This document shows, one piece after another, positions 46,310 to 54,895 of a DNA stretch of 64,000 nt. How positions within the stretch are numbered: the first letter of the stretch is position 1; every line of letters starts with the position of its first letter. Source of the stretch: Hyphomicrobiales bacterium (GTDB lineage Bacteria > Pseudomonadota > Alphaproteobacteria > Rhizobiales > Beijerinckiaceae); assembly GCA_947455995.1 (NCBI GenBank), contig CANGQA010000004.1, positions 18,921 through 82,920 on the forward strand, given 5' to 3'. The position numbers and the translations under genes were made by a program. The notes below the pieces were generated by a model, which saw only the letters and a list, made by a program, of their open reading frames with translations, did no database searches and was not told where the DNA came from.

Positions 46310-46366
46310 CAATCATAAACTCCAAGCCTGACAATCACAAAATCCAAGCCTGACAATCATAAAATT
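46301..46366. repeat. Three tandem 22-bp repeats between convergent ABC genes
   Basis: Units at 46301-46322, 46323-46344 and 46345-46366 all begin CAAGCCT-x-ACAATCA and end in an A-rich stretch (x is A in unit 1 and G in units 2 and 3). Units 2 and 3 are the most alike. The first unit contains the stop codon of the plus-strand ATPase, and the last ends on the stop codon (TTA on the plus strand) of the minus-strand ATPase. The array marks the border between the hut block and the Rieske/deacylase block. Confidence 0.8.
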
Positions 46367-47132
46367 AGTGTGCGAGAATCTGGCTGAGAAATTGCCGTGC
46401 GCGGGCCGATGTCGGACTTTCGAAGAACCGCGAGGGCACGTCGTCTTCCACAATGATTCCCTCATCCATGAAGACAATGCGATCTGCTACACGGCGGGCG
46501 AAGCCCATCTCGTGGGTCACACATACCATGGTCATGCCGGAGCTCGCGAGGTCGGTCATCACGTCGAGCACCTCGCTGATCATTTCTGGATCGAGCGCCG
46601 ATGTCGGTTCGTCAAACAGCATCACCTTCGGCTGCATGCAAAGCGAGCGCGCAATTGCTACACGTTGCTGCTGGCCACCGGATAGGCGTGCGGGATATTT
46701 TCCCGCCTGCTCTGGAATGCGGACCCGGTGCAGATATTCCATCGCTATGCTTTCTGCTTCCTCGCGAGTGCGGCCGCGGCTGCGCGTCTGTGCGAGAACA
46801 CAGTTTTCTAGCACGGTCAGGTGAGGAAAAAGGTTGAACTGCTGGAACACCATGCCAACCTCTCGGCGAACGGCAAACAGATCACGCTGGTTCTCTGTCA
46901 AAGTGAATCCATTGACAGTGATACGGCCAGCATCATGCGGTTCTAGCCCGTTGATGCTGCGGATAAGCGTCGACTTGCCGGACCCTGATGGCCCGCAGAT
47001 CACAACGCGCTCGCCAGCACCCACTGATAGGGTGACGCCTTTCAGGGCATGAAAATTGCCAAACCATTTATGGACGTCGATCATTTCGATGGCAGGGGAT
47101 GATTGCAACATGTCATTCTCTGGCCGGTTCAT
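46365..47132 (-). CDS. Polar amino acid ABC transporter ATP-binding protein (GlnQ/HisP-like)
   Basis: 255 residues with Walker [11 protein letters not shown]-loop [16 protein letters not shown], signature [15 protein letters not shown], Walker [16 protein letters not shown] and H-loop [14 protein letters not shown], a pattern specific for polar amino acid importers. The ATG at 47132 overlaps the stop of the deacylase gene by 4 nt. It is the last gene of a seven-gene minus-strand operon and serves the two permeases at 48155-49093 and 50011-50892. Confidence 0.93.
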   Translation of the reverse strand: MNRPENDMLQSSPAIEMIDVHKWFGNFHALKGVTLSVGAGERVVICGPSGSGKSTLIRSINGLEPHDAGRITVNGFTLTENQRDLFAVRREVGMVFQQFNLFPHLTVLENCVLAQTRSRGRTREEAESIAMEYLHRVRIPEQAGKYPARLSGGQQQRVAIARSLCMQPKVMLFDEPTSALDPEMISEVLDVMTDLASSGMTMVCVTHEMGFARRVADRIVFMDEGIIVEDDVPSRFFESPTSARARQFLSQILAH

Positions 47133-48151
47133 GCACCCTCCTTTACGAATTCGCTATCGTCCAGGGGCGTGCCCACATGGCACAGCGTATCACCCCGCGT
47201 GACCATTGGCATTGTCCGACAACACAAAACAGTCCCGGTCACTGTGAACTGCGCTTCGACCGGTTCGCGAGAGAGGTCGTCCATCGGCCAGATACGCCCT
47301 GCGTGTGCTCCGGCTTCCACGATCATCCCTGGCGATACATAGCTCTCGAACATGCCGTCGATGCTTGCCATGACAAAGCACTCCCGTGACGGGGTTCTGA
47401 CCAAGCGTGTCACAGTCTTTTCCGGTATCCCCTGCAGGACGCCACTATGGCGCAGAAGATTGAGTGTGCCGCGCCATCCGATCTCAAGTGCGCGGAGGTC
47501 GAGCTTTGCGCCTCCTCCAAGTTCCGTCGCAATCATCGTAACGCGGGCCCGCTCGCACGCAGCCGAAAGGGAGCCACTTGATGATGTCGTGGCAACTGCA
47601 GCCGTCAGCGGCGCCCCGAAGGCGTGGCAGGCCGCAAGCTTGCGTGCCCGGAACTCTGCATCTCCCATCTCATAGACATAACCGCAGGGATCGTAGATGG
47701 ACTGCGTGCCGCCCGAATGGAGATCCAGCACCAGGTCCATCTCGGGAATAAGACGTTTCTCGATGAAGTGCGCGATCAGCGCTGTCGGACCAAGACCGTC
47801 ATCCCCGGGGAAGGCGCGGTTCATATTCTGGCGGTCAATAGGTGAAATCCGGCTTCGTGCCCTGACAGCGGGAAGGTTTGCCGCCGGCATGACGATCAGG
47901 CGGCCATTCATTTGTCCGGGATCGAGTTCCCGGATAAGGCGTCGAGCGATCACGAGGCCTTCGTATTCGTCCCCATGAACGCCTGCCGTGACAAGCGCTG
48001 TAGGTCCAGACCCGCCGGAGATGACCGCAATGGGGACCGGAATGACGCCATAGGCATGACGATCGTCCGACCATGACAGGTCCAGATGGCCAATCCGCTT
48101 GCCGGGGCCGTAGAGGTCGATTGACGGGAGCAGAAGAGGTGTCGTGGCCAT
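47129..48151 (-). CDS. Succinylglutamate desuccinylase/aspartoacylase family protein (DoeB-like deacylase possible)
   Basis: 340 residues. The zinc ligands H59 and E62 lie in GVHGDEYEG and the third His is H145 in DLHSGG; a later TELGGG segment carries the catalytic-region Glu. Members hydrolyse N-acyl groups from amino acids: AstE, aspartoacylase, and DoeB, which deacetylates N-acetyl-2,4-diaminobutyrate in ectoine breakdown. The gene is inside an operon with an amino acid importer and a Rieske oxygenase, so an N-acylated, possibly N-methylated amino acid is a plausible substrate. GGAGGTGG precedes ATG 48151; a GTG at 48154 is also in frame. Confidence 0.87.
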   Translation of the reverse strand: MATTPLLLPSIDLYGPGKRIGHLDLSWSDDRHAYGVIPVPIAVISGGSGPTALVTAGVHGDEYEGLVIARRLIRELDPGQMNGRLIVMPAANLPAVRARSRISPIDRQNMNRAFPGDDGLGPTALIAHFIEKRLIPEMDLVLDLHSGGTQSIYDPCGYVYEMGDAEFRARKLAACHAFGAPLTAAVATTSSSGSLSAACERARVTMIATELGGGAKLDLRALEIGWRGTLNLLRHSGVLQGIPEKTVTRLVRTPSRECFVMASIDGMFESYVSPGMIVEAGAHAGRIWPMDDLSREPVEAQFTVTGTVLCCRTMPMVTRGDTLCHVGTPLDDSEFVKEGA

Positions 48152-48154
48152 CAC

Positions 48155-49093
48155 TCATCCACCTCCGGCCAAAGCCCGGCGTTCCAGATATCCGAACAAC
48201 AGCGATAGCCCGTAGCAGATAACGAAATAGAGCCCGCCCGTGAAGATGAGAACCTCGAACACCTTCTGGGTGGAGACCTGAATATCCATTGCCATAAAAG
48301 ACAGTTCTTGAACAGAAACGAGCGATACCAGCGAAGAATCCTTTACCATCTGGATAAACTGTCCCGCGAGCGGCGGCAGGACCTTCCGCAACGCCTGGGG
48401 CATGACAATGAACCGCATGATTTCCCAACGGGTAAGCACCAGGCTCTCCCCCGCTTCCAATTGTGAGCGGGGCACGCTCTCTATGCCGGCACGGACGATT
48501 TCCGTGACATAGGCGCCAGCAAAAAGCGAAAGACAGAGGAGACCCGATAAAAAATTCTCGATGAGACGGGGCGGCCCGAACAAGATGCTCATCCAGGCTT
48601 TTGCCTCCGGACTCATGCGCGCGATGGCATTGTTTATTCCGAGCGGAGTGAGCAACTGGCTTGCAACGAAGAAAACAACGATGAAAACGAAAACGAGCGG
48701 TGGAATATTTCGGACCAGCATCACATAGGTGCCAGCGATCAACCGGAGAAACAGCCGCTTGCTCGTGCGCGCCATACCCATGACGAGGCCAATCAGCATG
48801 GCCAAGAGCAACCCCCAAACGGCGAGCCGTAGGGTTGTGAACAGCCCTTCCAGCAGGACATTGGGGACAGTAGCTCCGGTCTTCAGATCGGTCTTTACCA
48901 AAAAGCGGGGAATGATGCTCCAGTCCCAGCGATATTTCAGTGTGCCATCGATGCGATCGACAAACCACCAGATCGCCCAACCGATCATCATAATGACTGC
49001 AAGATCAAGCCAGTCGAAATGCACACGGCGACGCAATTCCTGCAACCTTGTGGTTGCACGGAGCGTCCCCGTTGCTTGTTCGCTTGAAGTCAT
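48155..49093 (-). CDS. Polar amino acid ABC transporter permease (HisM/GlnP-like)
   Basis: 312 residues. A long N-terminal cytoplasmic part precedes the first membrane segment. Family marks are LLEGLFTTLRLAVWGLLLAMLIGLVMGMART, MLVRNIPPLVFVF, FAGAYVTEIVRAGIESVPRSQLEAGESL and the ATPase-contacting loop around FIVMPQALRKVLPPLAGQ. The ATG at 49093 follows AGAGGTG; a GTG at 49096 is an alternative. It works with the permease at 50011-50892 and the binding protein between them. Confidence 0.92.
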   Translation of the reverse strand: MTSSEQATGTLRATTRLQELRRRVHFDWLDLAVIMMIGWAIWWFVDRIDGTLKYRWDWSIIPRFLVKTDLKTGATVPNVLLEGLFTTLRLAVWGLLLAMLIGLVMGMARTSKRLFLRLIAGTYVMLVRNIPPLVFVFIVVFFVASQLLTPLGINNAIARMSPEAKAWMSILFGPPRLIENFLSGLLCLSLFAGAYVTEIVRAGIESVPRSQLEAGESLVLTRWEIMRFIVMPQALRKVLPPLAGQFIQMVKDSSLVSLVSVQELSFMAMDIQVSTQKVFEVLIFTGGLYFVICYGLSLLFGYLERRALAGGG

Positions 49094-49147
49094 CACACCT
49101 CTGCGGTTATGGCAGGAGGCGGCCCGTGTAAGGGCCGCCCCGGCTTT

Positions 49148-49966
49148 TTATTGAGCGATCTGGTTGGCCCAGTCGCGGGTCCTGAACCAATAGGCGTGGC
49201 GCTCCTTCAGGAATTCTCCGTTCTTGTCCACCCAGGCATTGATCGTCACCAGCGATTCCGGATCGCCTTTGCGAATGGCAACGCCTTCCGAACCGCGGAG
49301 CAAATAGTCCTTGGTCGGCTGGAACAGCTGGTCGGGATTCTGGATCATGTAGAAGGTCGGCGCTGGTTCGCTTGCAACGGAAACATGCGCCTTTCCATTG
49401 ATGACCTCCTGAAAGGCGATCGCTGTATCGTCGAATTGGCGCAGTGTCGCCTTCGGAAATTGCTTTTCAACTTCCTTGCAAGCCGCGATGCCGCGCTTGC
49501 AGGTAAAGGTCACATCAGCGCTGTTATAGTCTTCCGGCCACTTCAGTTTGGAAGAAAGCTGTTTGCTTGCCACGGCGCCCACGCCCGAGGTCGAGTAGGG
49601 CTGCGAAAAATCCACAGACTCGGCGCGGGCTGGCGTGATGCTGAGCCCGCCAATGATCGCGTCGAATTTTCCTCCCGCCAGGGCCGGGATGATCCCATCC
49701 CAAGCGGTTGGGACAAGCTCGAGCTCCACGCCGAGATCTTTTGCAAATTTGGTGGCCACATCGATTTCAAAACCGATCCAGTTTCCTTGCTTGTCACGCA
49801 TCGCCCAAGGGACAAAGCTCGCCATGCCGACGCGCAGTGTTTTGCGCTCTTTGACTTCGCTGATCATCTTGCCGGCGCCCTGCTGTGCGAAAGCAGGGGT
49901 GCTGACAGCAGCGACAGACGCAATTGCTGCCGCTGCCATGCCTAAAAACAAGAATTTTAATTTCAT
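49148..49966 (-). CDS. Polar amino acid ABC transporter substrate-binding protein (SBP family 3)
   Basis: 272 residues. A clear signal peptide (MKLKFLFLGMAAAAIASVAA, cleavage near AFAQQ) precedes the family 3 fold: LRVGMASFVPWAMRDKQGNWIGFEIDVATKFAKDLG, then WDGIIPALAGGKFDAIIGGLSITPARAESVDFS. The mature protein is periplasmic. GGAGGAG precedes the ATG. A Cys pair in TFTCKRGIAACKEVEK could form a disulfide. The ligand is probably a zwitterionic amino acid derivative, in line with the operon. Confidence 0.93.
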   Translation of the reverse strand: MKLKFLFLGMAAAAIASVAAVSTPAFAQQGAGKMISEVKERKTLRVGMASFVPWAMRDKQGNWIGFEIDVATKFAKDLGVELELVPTAWDGIIPALAGGKFDAIIGGLSITPARAESVDFSQPYSTSGVGAVASKQLSSKLKWPEDYNSADVTFTCKRGIAACKEVEKQFPKATLRQFDDTAIAFQEVINGKAHVSVASEPAPTFYMIQNPDQLFQPTKDYLLRGSEGVAIRKGDPESLVTINAWVDKNGEFLKERHAYWFRTRDWANQIAQ

Positions 49967-50010
49967 AACTCACTCCTCCTCTATGCGCGTGAGGGACACG
50001 CTGCCCAAAT

Positions 50011-50892
50011 TCAGGTCGAACTGCCGTGCTCCAGTTTACGCTCCAGCCAAGCCGCGACAAGTGACAAGCTTACAGTGACTATAAGATAAAGTGCTGCCAC
50101 AGTAAGCCAGACTTCAAAGCTCATGAAAGTGTCCGTCGCGATCGAACGCCCTTCGTTCGTGAGATCAAAAATGGCAATAACGCTCACGATGGACGAATGC
50201 TTCACCACATTGACGAGCACGCCGGTTAACGGAGGCACCATAAGGGGAAGTGCTTGCGGCAGCACGATGAACCGATAGGTATCTATGCGTCCGAGCGGCA
50301 AGCTCGCTGCCGCTTCCCATTGCCCGCGCGAGACGGCAAGGATAGCGCCACGGATAATTTCAGCTGCAAAGGCGCCTTCATAGAGTGCCAAGGTCAGCAC
50401 GCCCGCCCACCACCGGTCGATGCCGATCACCTTCGCCACGATGAAATAGAAGATCAGAATTTGCAGCAGGATCGGTGTGTTGCGGATCAATTCGATGTAA
50501 AGGCGCGCGATGAAGACCGAAACAGGGCGTTTTGATAGGTTGAGAAGCGCGGTTGCCAGCCCGAGGGGCAGAGCGATCAGCATAGCGAAGAAGGAAATTT
50601 CCAGGGTAACCCGTAGTCCCTTCAGGAGAAGGCCCGGAATGAGTTGGCCGTCCACGTTGCGGACGATGTAGGGCATCATACGCGTCCACTGCCAATTGTA
50701 GTCCATAGCACTGGCGCCTCTTAGGACCAGCAATATCAAAAGTCCTAAAAAAATGGCGAAGGCCAGCAGGTCGGGCCATTTCGCTGCCTGCAGCCGGAGA
50801 GGGGCCGTAGGTGCAGCTATTTCAGCGCCCGCCTCGGGGCTCGCCAGTCTTGACTTCGAAGACATGTCATTTTTGATGGGACCGGACACCAT
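50011..50892 (-). CDS. Polar amino acid ABC transporter permease (HisQ/GlnP-like)
   Basis: 293 residues, with an N-terminal hydrophilic segment of about 40 residues. Marks are LLKGLRVTLEISFFAMLIALPLGLATALL, YIELIRNTPILLQILIFYFIVAKV, YEGAFAAEIIRGAILAVSRGQWEAAASLPL and FIVLPQALPLMVPPLTG. It is the partner of the permease at 48155-49093. The gene lies 8 nt downstream of the Rieske reductase gene, which links the importer to the oxygenase in one transcript. Confidence 0.92.
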   Translation of the reverse strand: MVSGPIKNDMSSKSRLASPEAGAEIAAPTAPLRLQAAKWPDLLAFAIFLGLLILLVLRGASAMDYNWQWTRMMPYIVRNVDGQLIPGLLLKGLRVTLEISFFAMLIALPLGLATALLNLSKRPVSVFIARLYIELIRNTPILLQILIFYFIVAKVIGIDRWWAGVLTLALYEGAFAAEIIRGAILAVSRGQWEAAASLPLGRIDTYRFIVLPQALPLMVPPLTGVLVNVVKHSSIVSVIAIFDLTNEGRSIATDTFMSFEVWLTVAALYLIVTVSLSLVAAWLERKLEHGSST

Positions 50893-50900
50893 GGTTCTAC

Positions 50901-52016
50901 CTAAAGCGCGACGGACACGCGACCACGCGGCCTGCAGCAGCAGAGGAGAGCCATGTTTTCGGCCGGCGGATTGAGCGGTTCCATATGATACTCAACCTCT
51001 CCTTCAAGAATTTCGCAAGAGCATGTGTTGCAAATACCAACCCGACAGCTGAAGGAAGGTTCTAACCCCTGACCCTCTGCAAATTCAAGCATACTGTCAC
51101 AATCAGCGGTCCACGGCGCCGAAAAACCTGATTTTGCGAACACGACGAGATTGTCGGCTCCAGTTGTGTCAACGGATTGAGGATATTGAGGCCGGACGAT
51201 CGCCTGTTCAGGCACCGGTGTCCTTGTTTGCTTCACCAGTGTGGCCGGACCAAAAAATTCGTAAGCAATCCGGTTGTCTTGGACCCCTAGACTGCCCAGA
51301 ATGTCATAGACATTCTGAATAAAGGGTGTCGGACCACAGAGATAGAAATCATAATCGTCGAGCGGCAGGAGTCTTTGCAGCAAGGCACGGGTCACAAGAC
51401 CTTCGCTGTCATGGTGGACGCCGGGCACGTCGTTGACCCCCGCGACACGATAAAGCACATGCACATTCAGATTATCATGGCGTGCGGCAAGCGCCCTCAG
51501 CTCTGAACCGAAGGCCTGCACCTCCCGGTTATCACAGCCATGGATAAACCAGGTCTTCCGGATACCCTCGGCACACAGGCTATGCGCCATAGCCAACAGG
51601 GGTGTGGCTCCGATTCCGCCTGCAAGCAGGACAACAGGCCGCGACGATGGTCTGTCGAGAACAAATTTCCCTTCCGGTCCGCGCGCGATGAGCTCGTCGC
51701 CAACCCTGATCTGGTCATGCAGCAGTCTCGACATGCGCCCGGGCGCCAGATCCGGCCGGTTGGCCGGCGCAGGTTCACGTTTCACGCTGACCCGGTAATG
51801 CGTGCTATCGGCAGGATCCCCCGAGAGACTGTAATGGCGGGTTTCCGACCTTTCATCCTCGGGAGTGATCCGGAATGTCAGAAACTGCCCTGGCTCATAG
51901 GGCAACACTATTGAGCCATCGGTAGGGACAAGCTCGAAAGAGGCAATTACGCTGCTTTCGACAATCTTTCTTGCGACCCGATAGCTCCGCCAGACCGTTT
52001 TATCCAGTGAATTCAT
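50901..52016 (-). CDS. FAD-NAD(P)-[2Fe-2S] reductase of the Rieske oxygenase
   Basis: 371 residues in three modules. An FAD-binding FNR domain has the RHYSLS motif at about 60-65 and resembles flavohaemoglobin-type reductases. A nucleotide-binding domain has VVLLAGGIGATPLLAMAHSL and YDFYLCGPTPFIQNVYDIL. The C-terminal plant-type ferredoxin carries the cluster ligands in FSCRVGICNTCSC and a last Cys in LLCCCRP. It passes electrons from NAD(P)H to the Rieske protein encoded directly upstream. ATG 52016 overlaps no gene but begins 8 nt after the Rieske stop. GbcB-type (glycine betaine demethylase) and VanB-type partners share this general plan. Confidence 0.92.
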   Translation of the reverse strand: MNSLDKTVWRSYRVARKIVESSVIASFELVPTDGSIVLPYEPGQFLTFRITPEDERSETRHYSLSGDPADSTHYRVSVKREPAPANRPDLAPGRMSRLLHDQIRVGDELIARGPEGKFVLDRPSSRPVVLLAGGIGATPLLAMAHSLCAEGIRKTWFIHGCDNREVQAFGSELRALAARHDNLNVHVLYRVAGVNDVPGVHHDSEGLVTRALLQRLLPLDDYDFYLCGPTPFIQNVYDILGSLGVQDNRIAYEFFGPATLVKQTRTPVPEQAIVRPQYPQSVDTTGADNLVVFAKSGFSAPWTADCDSMLEFAEGQGLEPSFSCRVGICNTCSCEILEGEVEYHMEPLNPPAENMALLCCCRPRGRVSVAL

Positions 52017-52023
52017 GGTCGCG

Positions 52024-53061
52024 CTATTTCGCCGCGGCGGGGGCAGCATTCTCCCGCTCGATCAATGTCTGAAGACCACGACGGAAGCGCAAGGCGCCGG
52101 CGTCGAGTTCCAGGTCGAGATGCGGGGTAATCTTGTTATCCATGCCCAGTTGGACCGCCTCAAGGACAACGCGATCCTCCTCGAAAGCCATTTTGGCGCC
52201 CGCCGAAATCTGTTCGCTCACCTTGGCGTCGTGGGGATCGGTGTTGCGCTGCTGCATCCAGATATATTGGGTATGTGTTTCATCGATCGGTGTCATAAAA
52301 TGATACGACACCATGATATAGGCGTCCGGCGGCAGATTGTTGATGTCACCACCCTGCCCTGCAGGCGTATAGATGGACATGTTGACGCCGATTCCGGGGT
52401 AGCGCACCTCGTAGTGCTGCAACCGGTCGCAATTTCCTTTGAATTTCACCAGCGGGGCATAATAGGGGGGGACCTCGCGATCCTTCATCCAGCGCCAAAC
52501 GGTCACGCCGTCATCCTTCATGGTGATTTGCAAGGGTGTGTCTTCAGTGCCCTTGGCTGCGAAAGACGTGACGTGCACCCAAGCGACATGCGAGGGGTCC
52601 AGAAGATTGTCAGTCAAATAGAGATAGTTGCAGGTGCAGGCCAAAGTCCCGCCCCGCGTGAGGCCCCAGGAGGGATTATCCGCATTTTCTATCGTAAAAA
52701 TTGTCGCTGGATCGGCCTTTTCGACGTCGCCCATCCAGATCCATATAAGGCCCCAGCGCTCTGCTACCGGATAGGACCGAACCCGAGCCGGTGAAGGAAT
52801 CCGTTTTTGCGTCGGCGACGCCACGCATGATCCGGTGCAGTCGAAGGTCAATCCGTGATAGCCGCAGACAACGAGATCGCCTTCAAGCCGACCCATGGAG
52901 AGAGGGAGCTTGCGATGCGGGCAGGCGTCTTCCAGCGCGACAGGGTCTCCGTTCTCCTGACGATAAAATACGATTTTTTCGCCGAGAATGGTCATGGGTT
53001 TCAGCGAAGCGCCGATCTCGTCACTTCTAGCCGCGACATACCATGTGTTTTTGAGGAACAT
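52024..53061 (-). CDS. Rieske non-haem iron oxygenase, VanA-like (probable demethylase)
   Basis: 345 residues. The Rieske ligands are C47, H49 (ACPHRK) and C66, H69 (VCGYHG). The mononuclear iron ligands fit D155, H158 and H163 in DNLLDPSHVAWVH. The start MFLKNTWYVAA and the ERWGLIWIWMGD segment resemble vanillate O-demethylase VanA and the N-demethylases of the caffeine pathway. Because the operon also codes for an amino acid importer and a deacylase, and a sarcosine-oxidase-type operon is divergent, N-demethylation of an amino acid derivative is my preferred reading; O-demethylation remains possible. It is the promoter-proximal gene of the operon. Confidence 0.88.
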   Translation of the reverse strand: MFLKNTWYVAARSDEIGASLKPMTILGEKIVFYRQENGDPVALEDACPHRKLPLSMGRLEGDLVVCGYHGLTFDCTGSCVASPTQKRIPSPARVRSYPVAERWGLIWIWMGDVEKADPATIFTIENADNPSWGLTRGGTLACTCNYLYLTDNLLDPSHVAWVHVTSFAAKGTEDTPLQITMKDDGVTVWRWMKDREVPPYYAPLVKFKGNCDRLQHYEVRYPGIGVNMSIYTPAGQGGDINNLPPDAYIMVSYHFMTPIDETHTQYIWMQQRNTDPHDAKVSEQISAGAKMAFEEDRVVLEAVQLGMDNKITPHLDLELDAGALRFRRGLQTLIERENAAPAAAK

Positions 53062-53274
53062 CTTTCTACTCCTTGAAGCGCGCGCAAGGCACGCCGCATC
53101 AGTGACTCATGACGTGGTTGGCTGCGAACAACGAATGTTTGGCAAGAATGCGAAATCCATTGAGGTCCGCTCCAAACAAGGTTTTGGATGGCTGTCACCT
53201 ATCATATCGGGCTCCTTCACGGATTGACCAGCACATTCCGGTGCCTCCGGGACTTCATGATAGAGCGCCGTAGA

Positions 53275-53300
53275 CCTCATTTCAAAATATTGTAATGAGG
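53275..53300. promoter_or_regulatory. Inverted repeat in the Rieske/sox divergent region, possible LysR site
   Basis: CCTCATT (53275-53281) and AATGAGG (53294-53300) are perfect 7-bp arms with 12 nt of AT-rich spacer, which includes an ATT-N12-AAT core similar to LysR-type boxes (T-N11-A like). It lies about 60 nt before the soxB-like start and about 215 nt before the Rieske start. The rest of the 299-nt gap shows no other strong repeat. The LysR encoded at 58265 is the obvious candidate to bind. Confidence 0.4.
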
Positions 53301-53360
53301 AATTTGATCTTGTAAAGTCATTCACTGAAGCTATGGTTTGGTACCTTATTGCAGGATATG

Positions 53361-54638
53361 ATGCCGATGTCCTACTCGGCGCTTTCGCTCCTTATTCATG
53401 CGTTCCGAGGCCATCGGGACTGGAAACCTGCATGGCGCGAGCCCGAGCTGAAGCCCGCTTATGATATCGTGATCATCGGCGGTGGCGGACATGGCCTCGC
53501 GACAGCCTTCCATCTTGCGCAGCTCGGTGCCGGGACTATCGCCGTCCTCGAAAAAGGCTGGCTCGGTGGCGGAAATACCGGACGCAACACAGCGGTGATC
53601 CGCGCCAATTACCTCCGCGAAGAATCAGTGCGTTTCCATGCGCATTCCATGGCGCTCTGGAACGAGCTTTCCTCCACGCTGAACTTTAATGTGATGTTTA
53701 GTCCGCGGGGCCAGATTGACCTGATAAGAACTTGGGGCAAGTTGCGCGATCTCCGCCGCCGAGCTGCCATCATGGAGCGCCACGGTGTCGAATATGATCT
53801 GATCAGCACCAGGCGTATCCGCGAGATGGTCCCCGATCTCGACCTCGGCACCGAGGGTGCCATAGAACCCGGCTTTGGTGGAAAGCGCCTTCCTGTGCTT
53901 GGCGGTGCCTGGCATCCTGGCGCTGGTGTCGCGCGGCATGATGCGGTCGCGTGGGGGTATGCGCGCGCCGCAGATGCACTCGGGGTTGATATTATCCAGA
54001 ATTGCGAGGTGACGGGTTTTCGCCGTGACGGGCAGCGTGTCACAGCGATCGAGACCACACGCGGCAGCATCAGCACAAGCAAGGTCGGCGTTGCGGTGGC
54101 TGGGCATGCTGGTGTTGTCGCAGAATTGGCCGGCTTCCGCTTGCCGGTTGACACCTGGCCGCTGGTCGCCTTCGTGTCCGAGCCCCTGAAGCCCTTTCTT
54201 CACACCTGTATCAACTGTCCTGCCACCCAGATCTATGTCAACCAGAGCGACAAGGGTGAACTTGTGATCGGTGGCGGGCCGGATCGCTACCGCAGCCACG
54301 CCCAGAAAGGCGATTGGGAGACCGTTGAGAATGTCACGCGGAGTCTGATTGATCTGTTCCCAAGGCTTGGCAGGGTGAAGCTGCTGCGGCAATGGGCCGG
54401 GATGATTGATGTCGCCTATGACACAAGTCCGATCCTGTCCCGCTCGCCATTGGACAACCTCTATCTGAGCGTCGGTTGGGGTTCGGGCGGCTTCAAGGCG
54501 ATCCCTGCGGGCGGTGAGGCCTTTGCCAAGCTGATCGTGACCGGCATGCCTGACGAACTCATCGCCCCCTTTGGCCTGGACCGGTTTCAGAGGGGGCGAC
54601 CTCTGTTTGAAACCGCGTCTGCTTCCGCAAGAGGTTGA
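53361..54638 (+). CDS. soxB: Sarcosine oxidase beta subunit-like FAD-dependent oxidoreductase
   Basis: 425 residues. The N-terminus (YSALSLLIHAFRGHRDWKPAW) and the dinucleotide motif DIVIIGGGGHGLATAFHLA are typical of heterotetrameric sarcosine oxidase beta. The segment ARHDAVAWGYARAA contains the His that holds covalent FMN in known enzymes. WLGGGNTGRNTAVIRANYL and WGSGGFKAIPAGG are also conserved. It oxidises N-methyl or secondary amines; the actual substrate may differ from sarcosine. Three in-frame ATGs (53358, 53361, 53367) follow GCAGGA; I use 53361. Confidence 0.9.
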   Translation: MPMSYSALSLLIHAFRGHRDWKPAWREPELKPAYDIVIIGGGGHGLATAFHLAQLGAGTIAVLEKGWLGGGNTGRNTAVIRANYLREESVRFHAHSMALWNELSSTLNFNVMFSPRGQIDLIRTWGKLRDLRRRAAIMERHGVEYDLISTRRIREMVPDLDLGTEGAIEPGFGGKRLPVLGGAWHPGAGVARHDAVAWGYARAADALGVDIIQNCEVTGFRRDGQRVTAIETTRGSISTSKVGVAVAGHAGVVAELAGFRLPVDTWPLVAFVSEPLKPFLHTCINCPATQIYVNQSDKGELVIGGGPDRYRSHAQKGDWETVENVTRSLIDLFPRLGRVKLLRQWAGMIDVAYDTSPILSRSPLDNLYLSVGWGSGGFKAIPAGGEAFAKLIVTGMPDELIAPFGLDRFQRGRPLFETASASARG

Positions 54639-54640
54639 TC

Positions 54641-54895
54641 ATGAGCACACTGATTCCCTGTCCTCATTGCGGCGACAGACCCGTGCAGGAATTCCGCTAT
54701 GGATCAGAGGCTCCGGCAAGCCGCCCGCAGACGGATTCTTCTATCGATCCAGCGCCACTCTCCTCACTTCTCTACGATAGCGTGAATCCGAAAGGCCTTG
54801 CGAGCGAGTGGTGGCAGCATACGGCAGGGTGCCGGCTGTGGTTTGCCATTCAGCGTGATACCGCCACCGATCTCATCGCGGAGACGTCAGCATGA
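54641..54895 (+). CDS. soxD: Sarcosine oxidase delta subunit-like protein
   Basis: 84 residues. The zinc site is made by C-P-H-C near the N-terminus (IPCPHCGDR) and the later His and Cys in WWQHTAGCRLWF, as in SoxD. The delta subunit is a small structural component of the heterotetramer. AAGAGG precedes ATG 54641, 2 nt after the soxB stop; the stop overlaps the soxA start by 4 nt. Confidence 0.92.
   Translation: MSTLIPCPHCGDRPVQEFRYGSEAPASRPQTDSSIDPAPLSSLLYDSVNPKGLASEWWQHTAGCRLWFAIQRDTATDLIAETSA

Noticed and set aside
46301..46366. CRISPR array
   Set aside because: The 22-bp units are directly adjacent with no spacers, there are only three, and no cas gene is present.
47835..48980. Minus-strand open frame of 381 codons
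   Set aside because: It overlaps the permease and deacylase genes in another frame. Those two genes carry clear family motifs and this frame does not.
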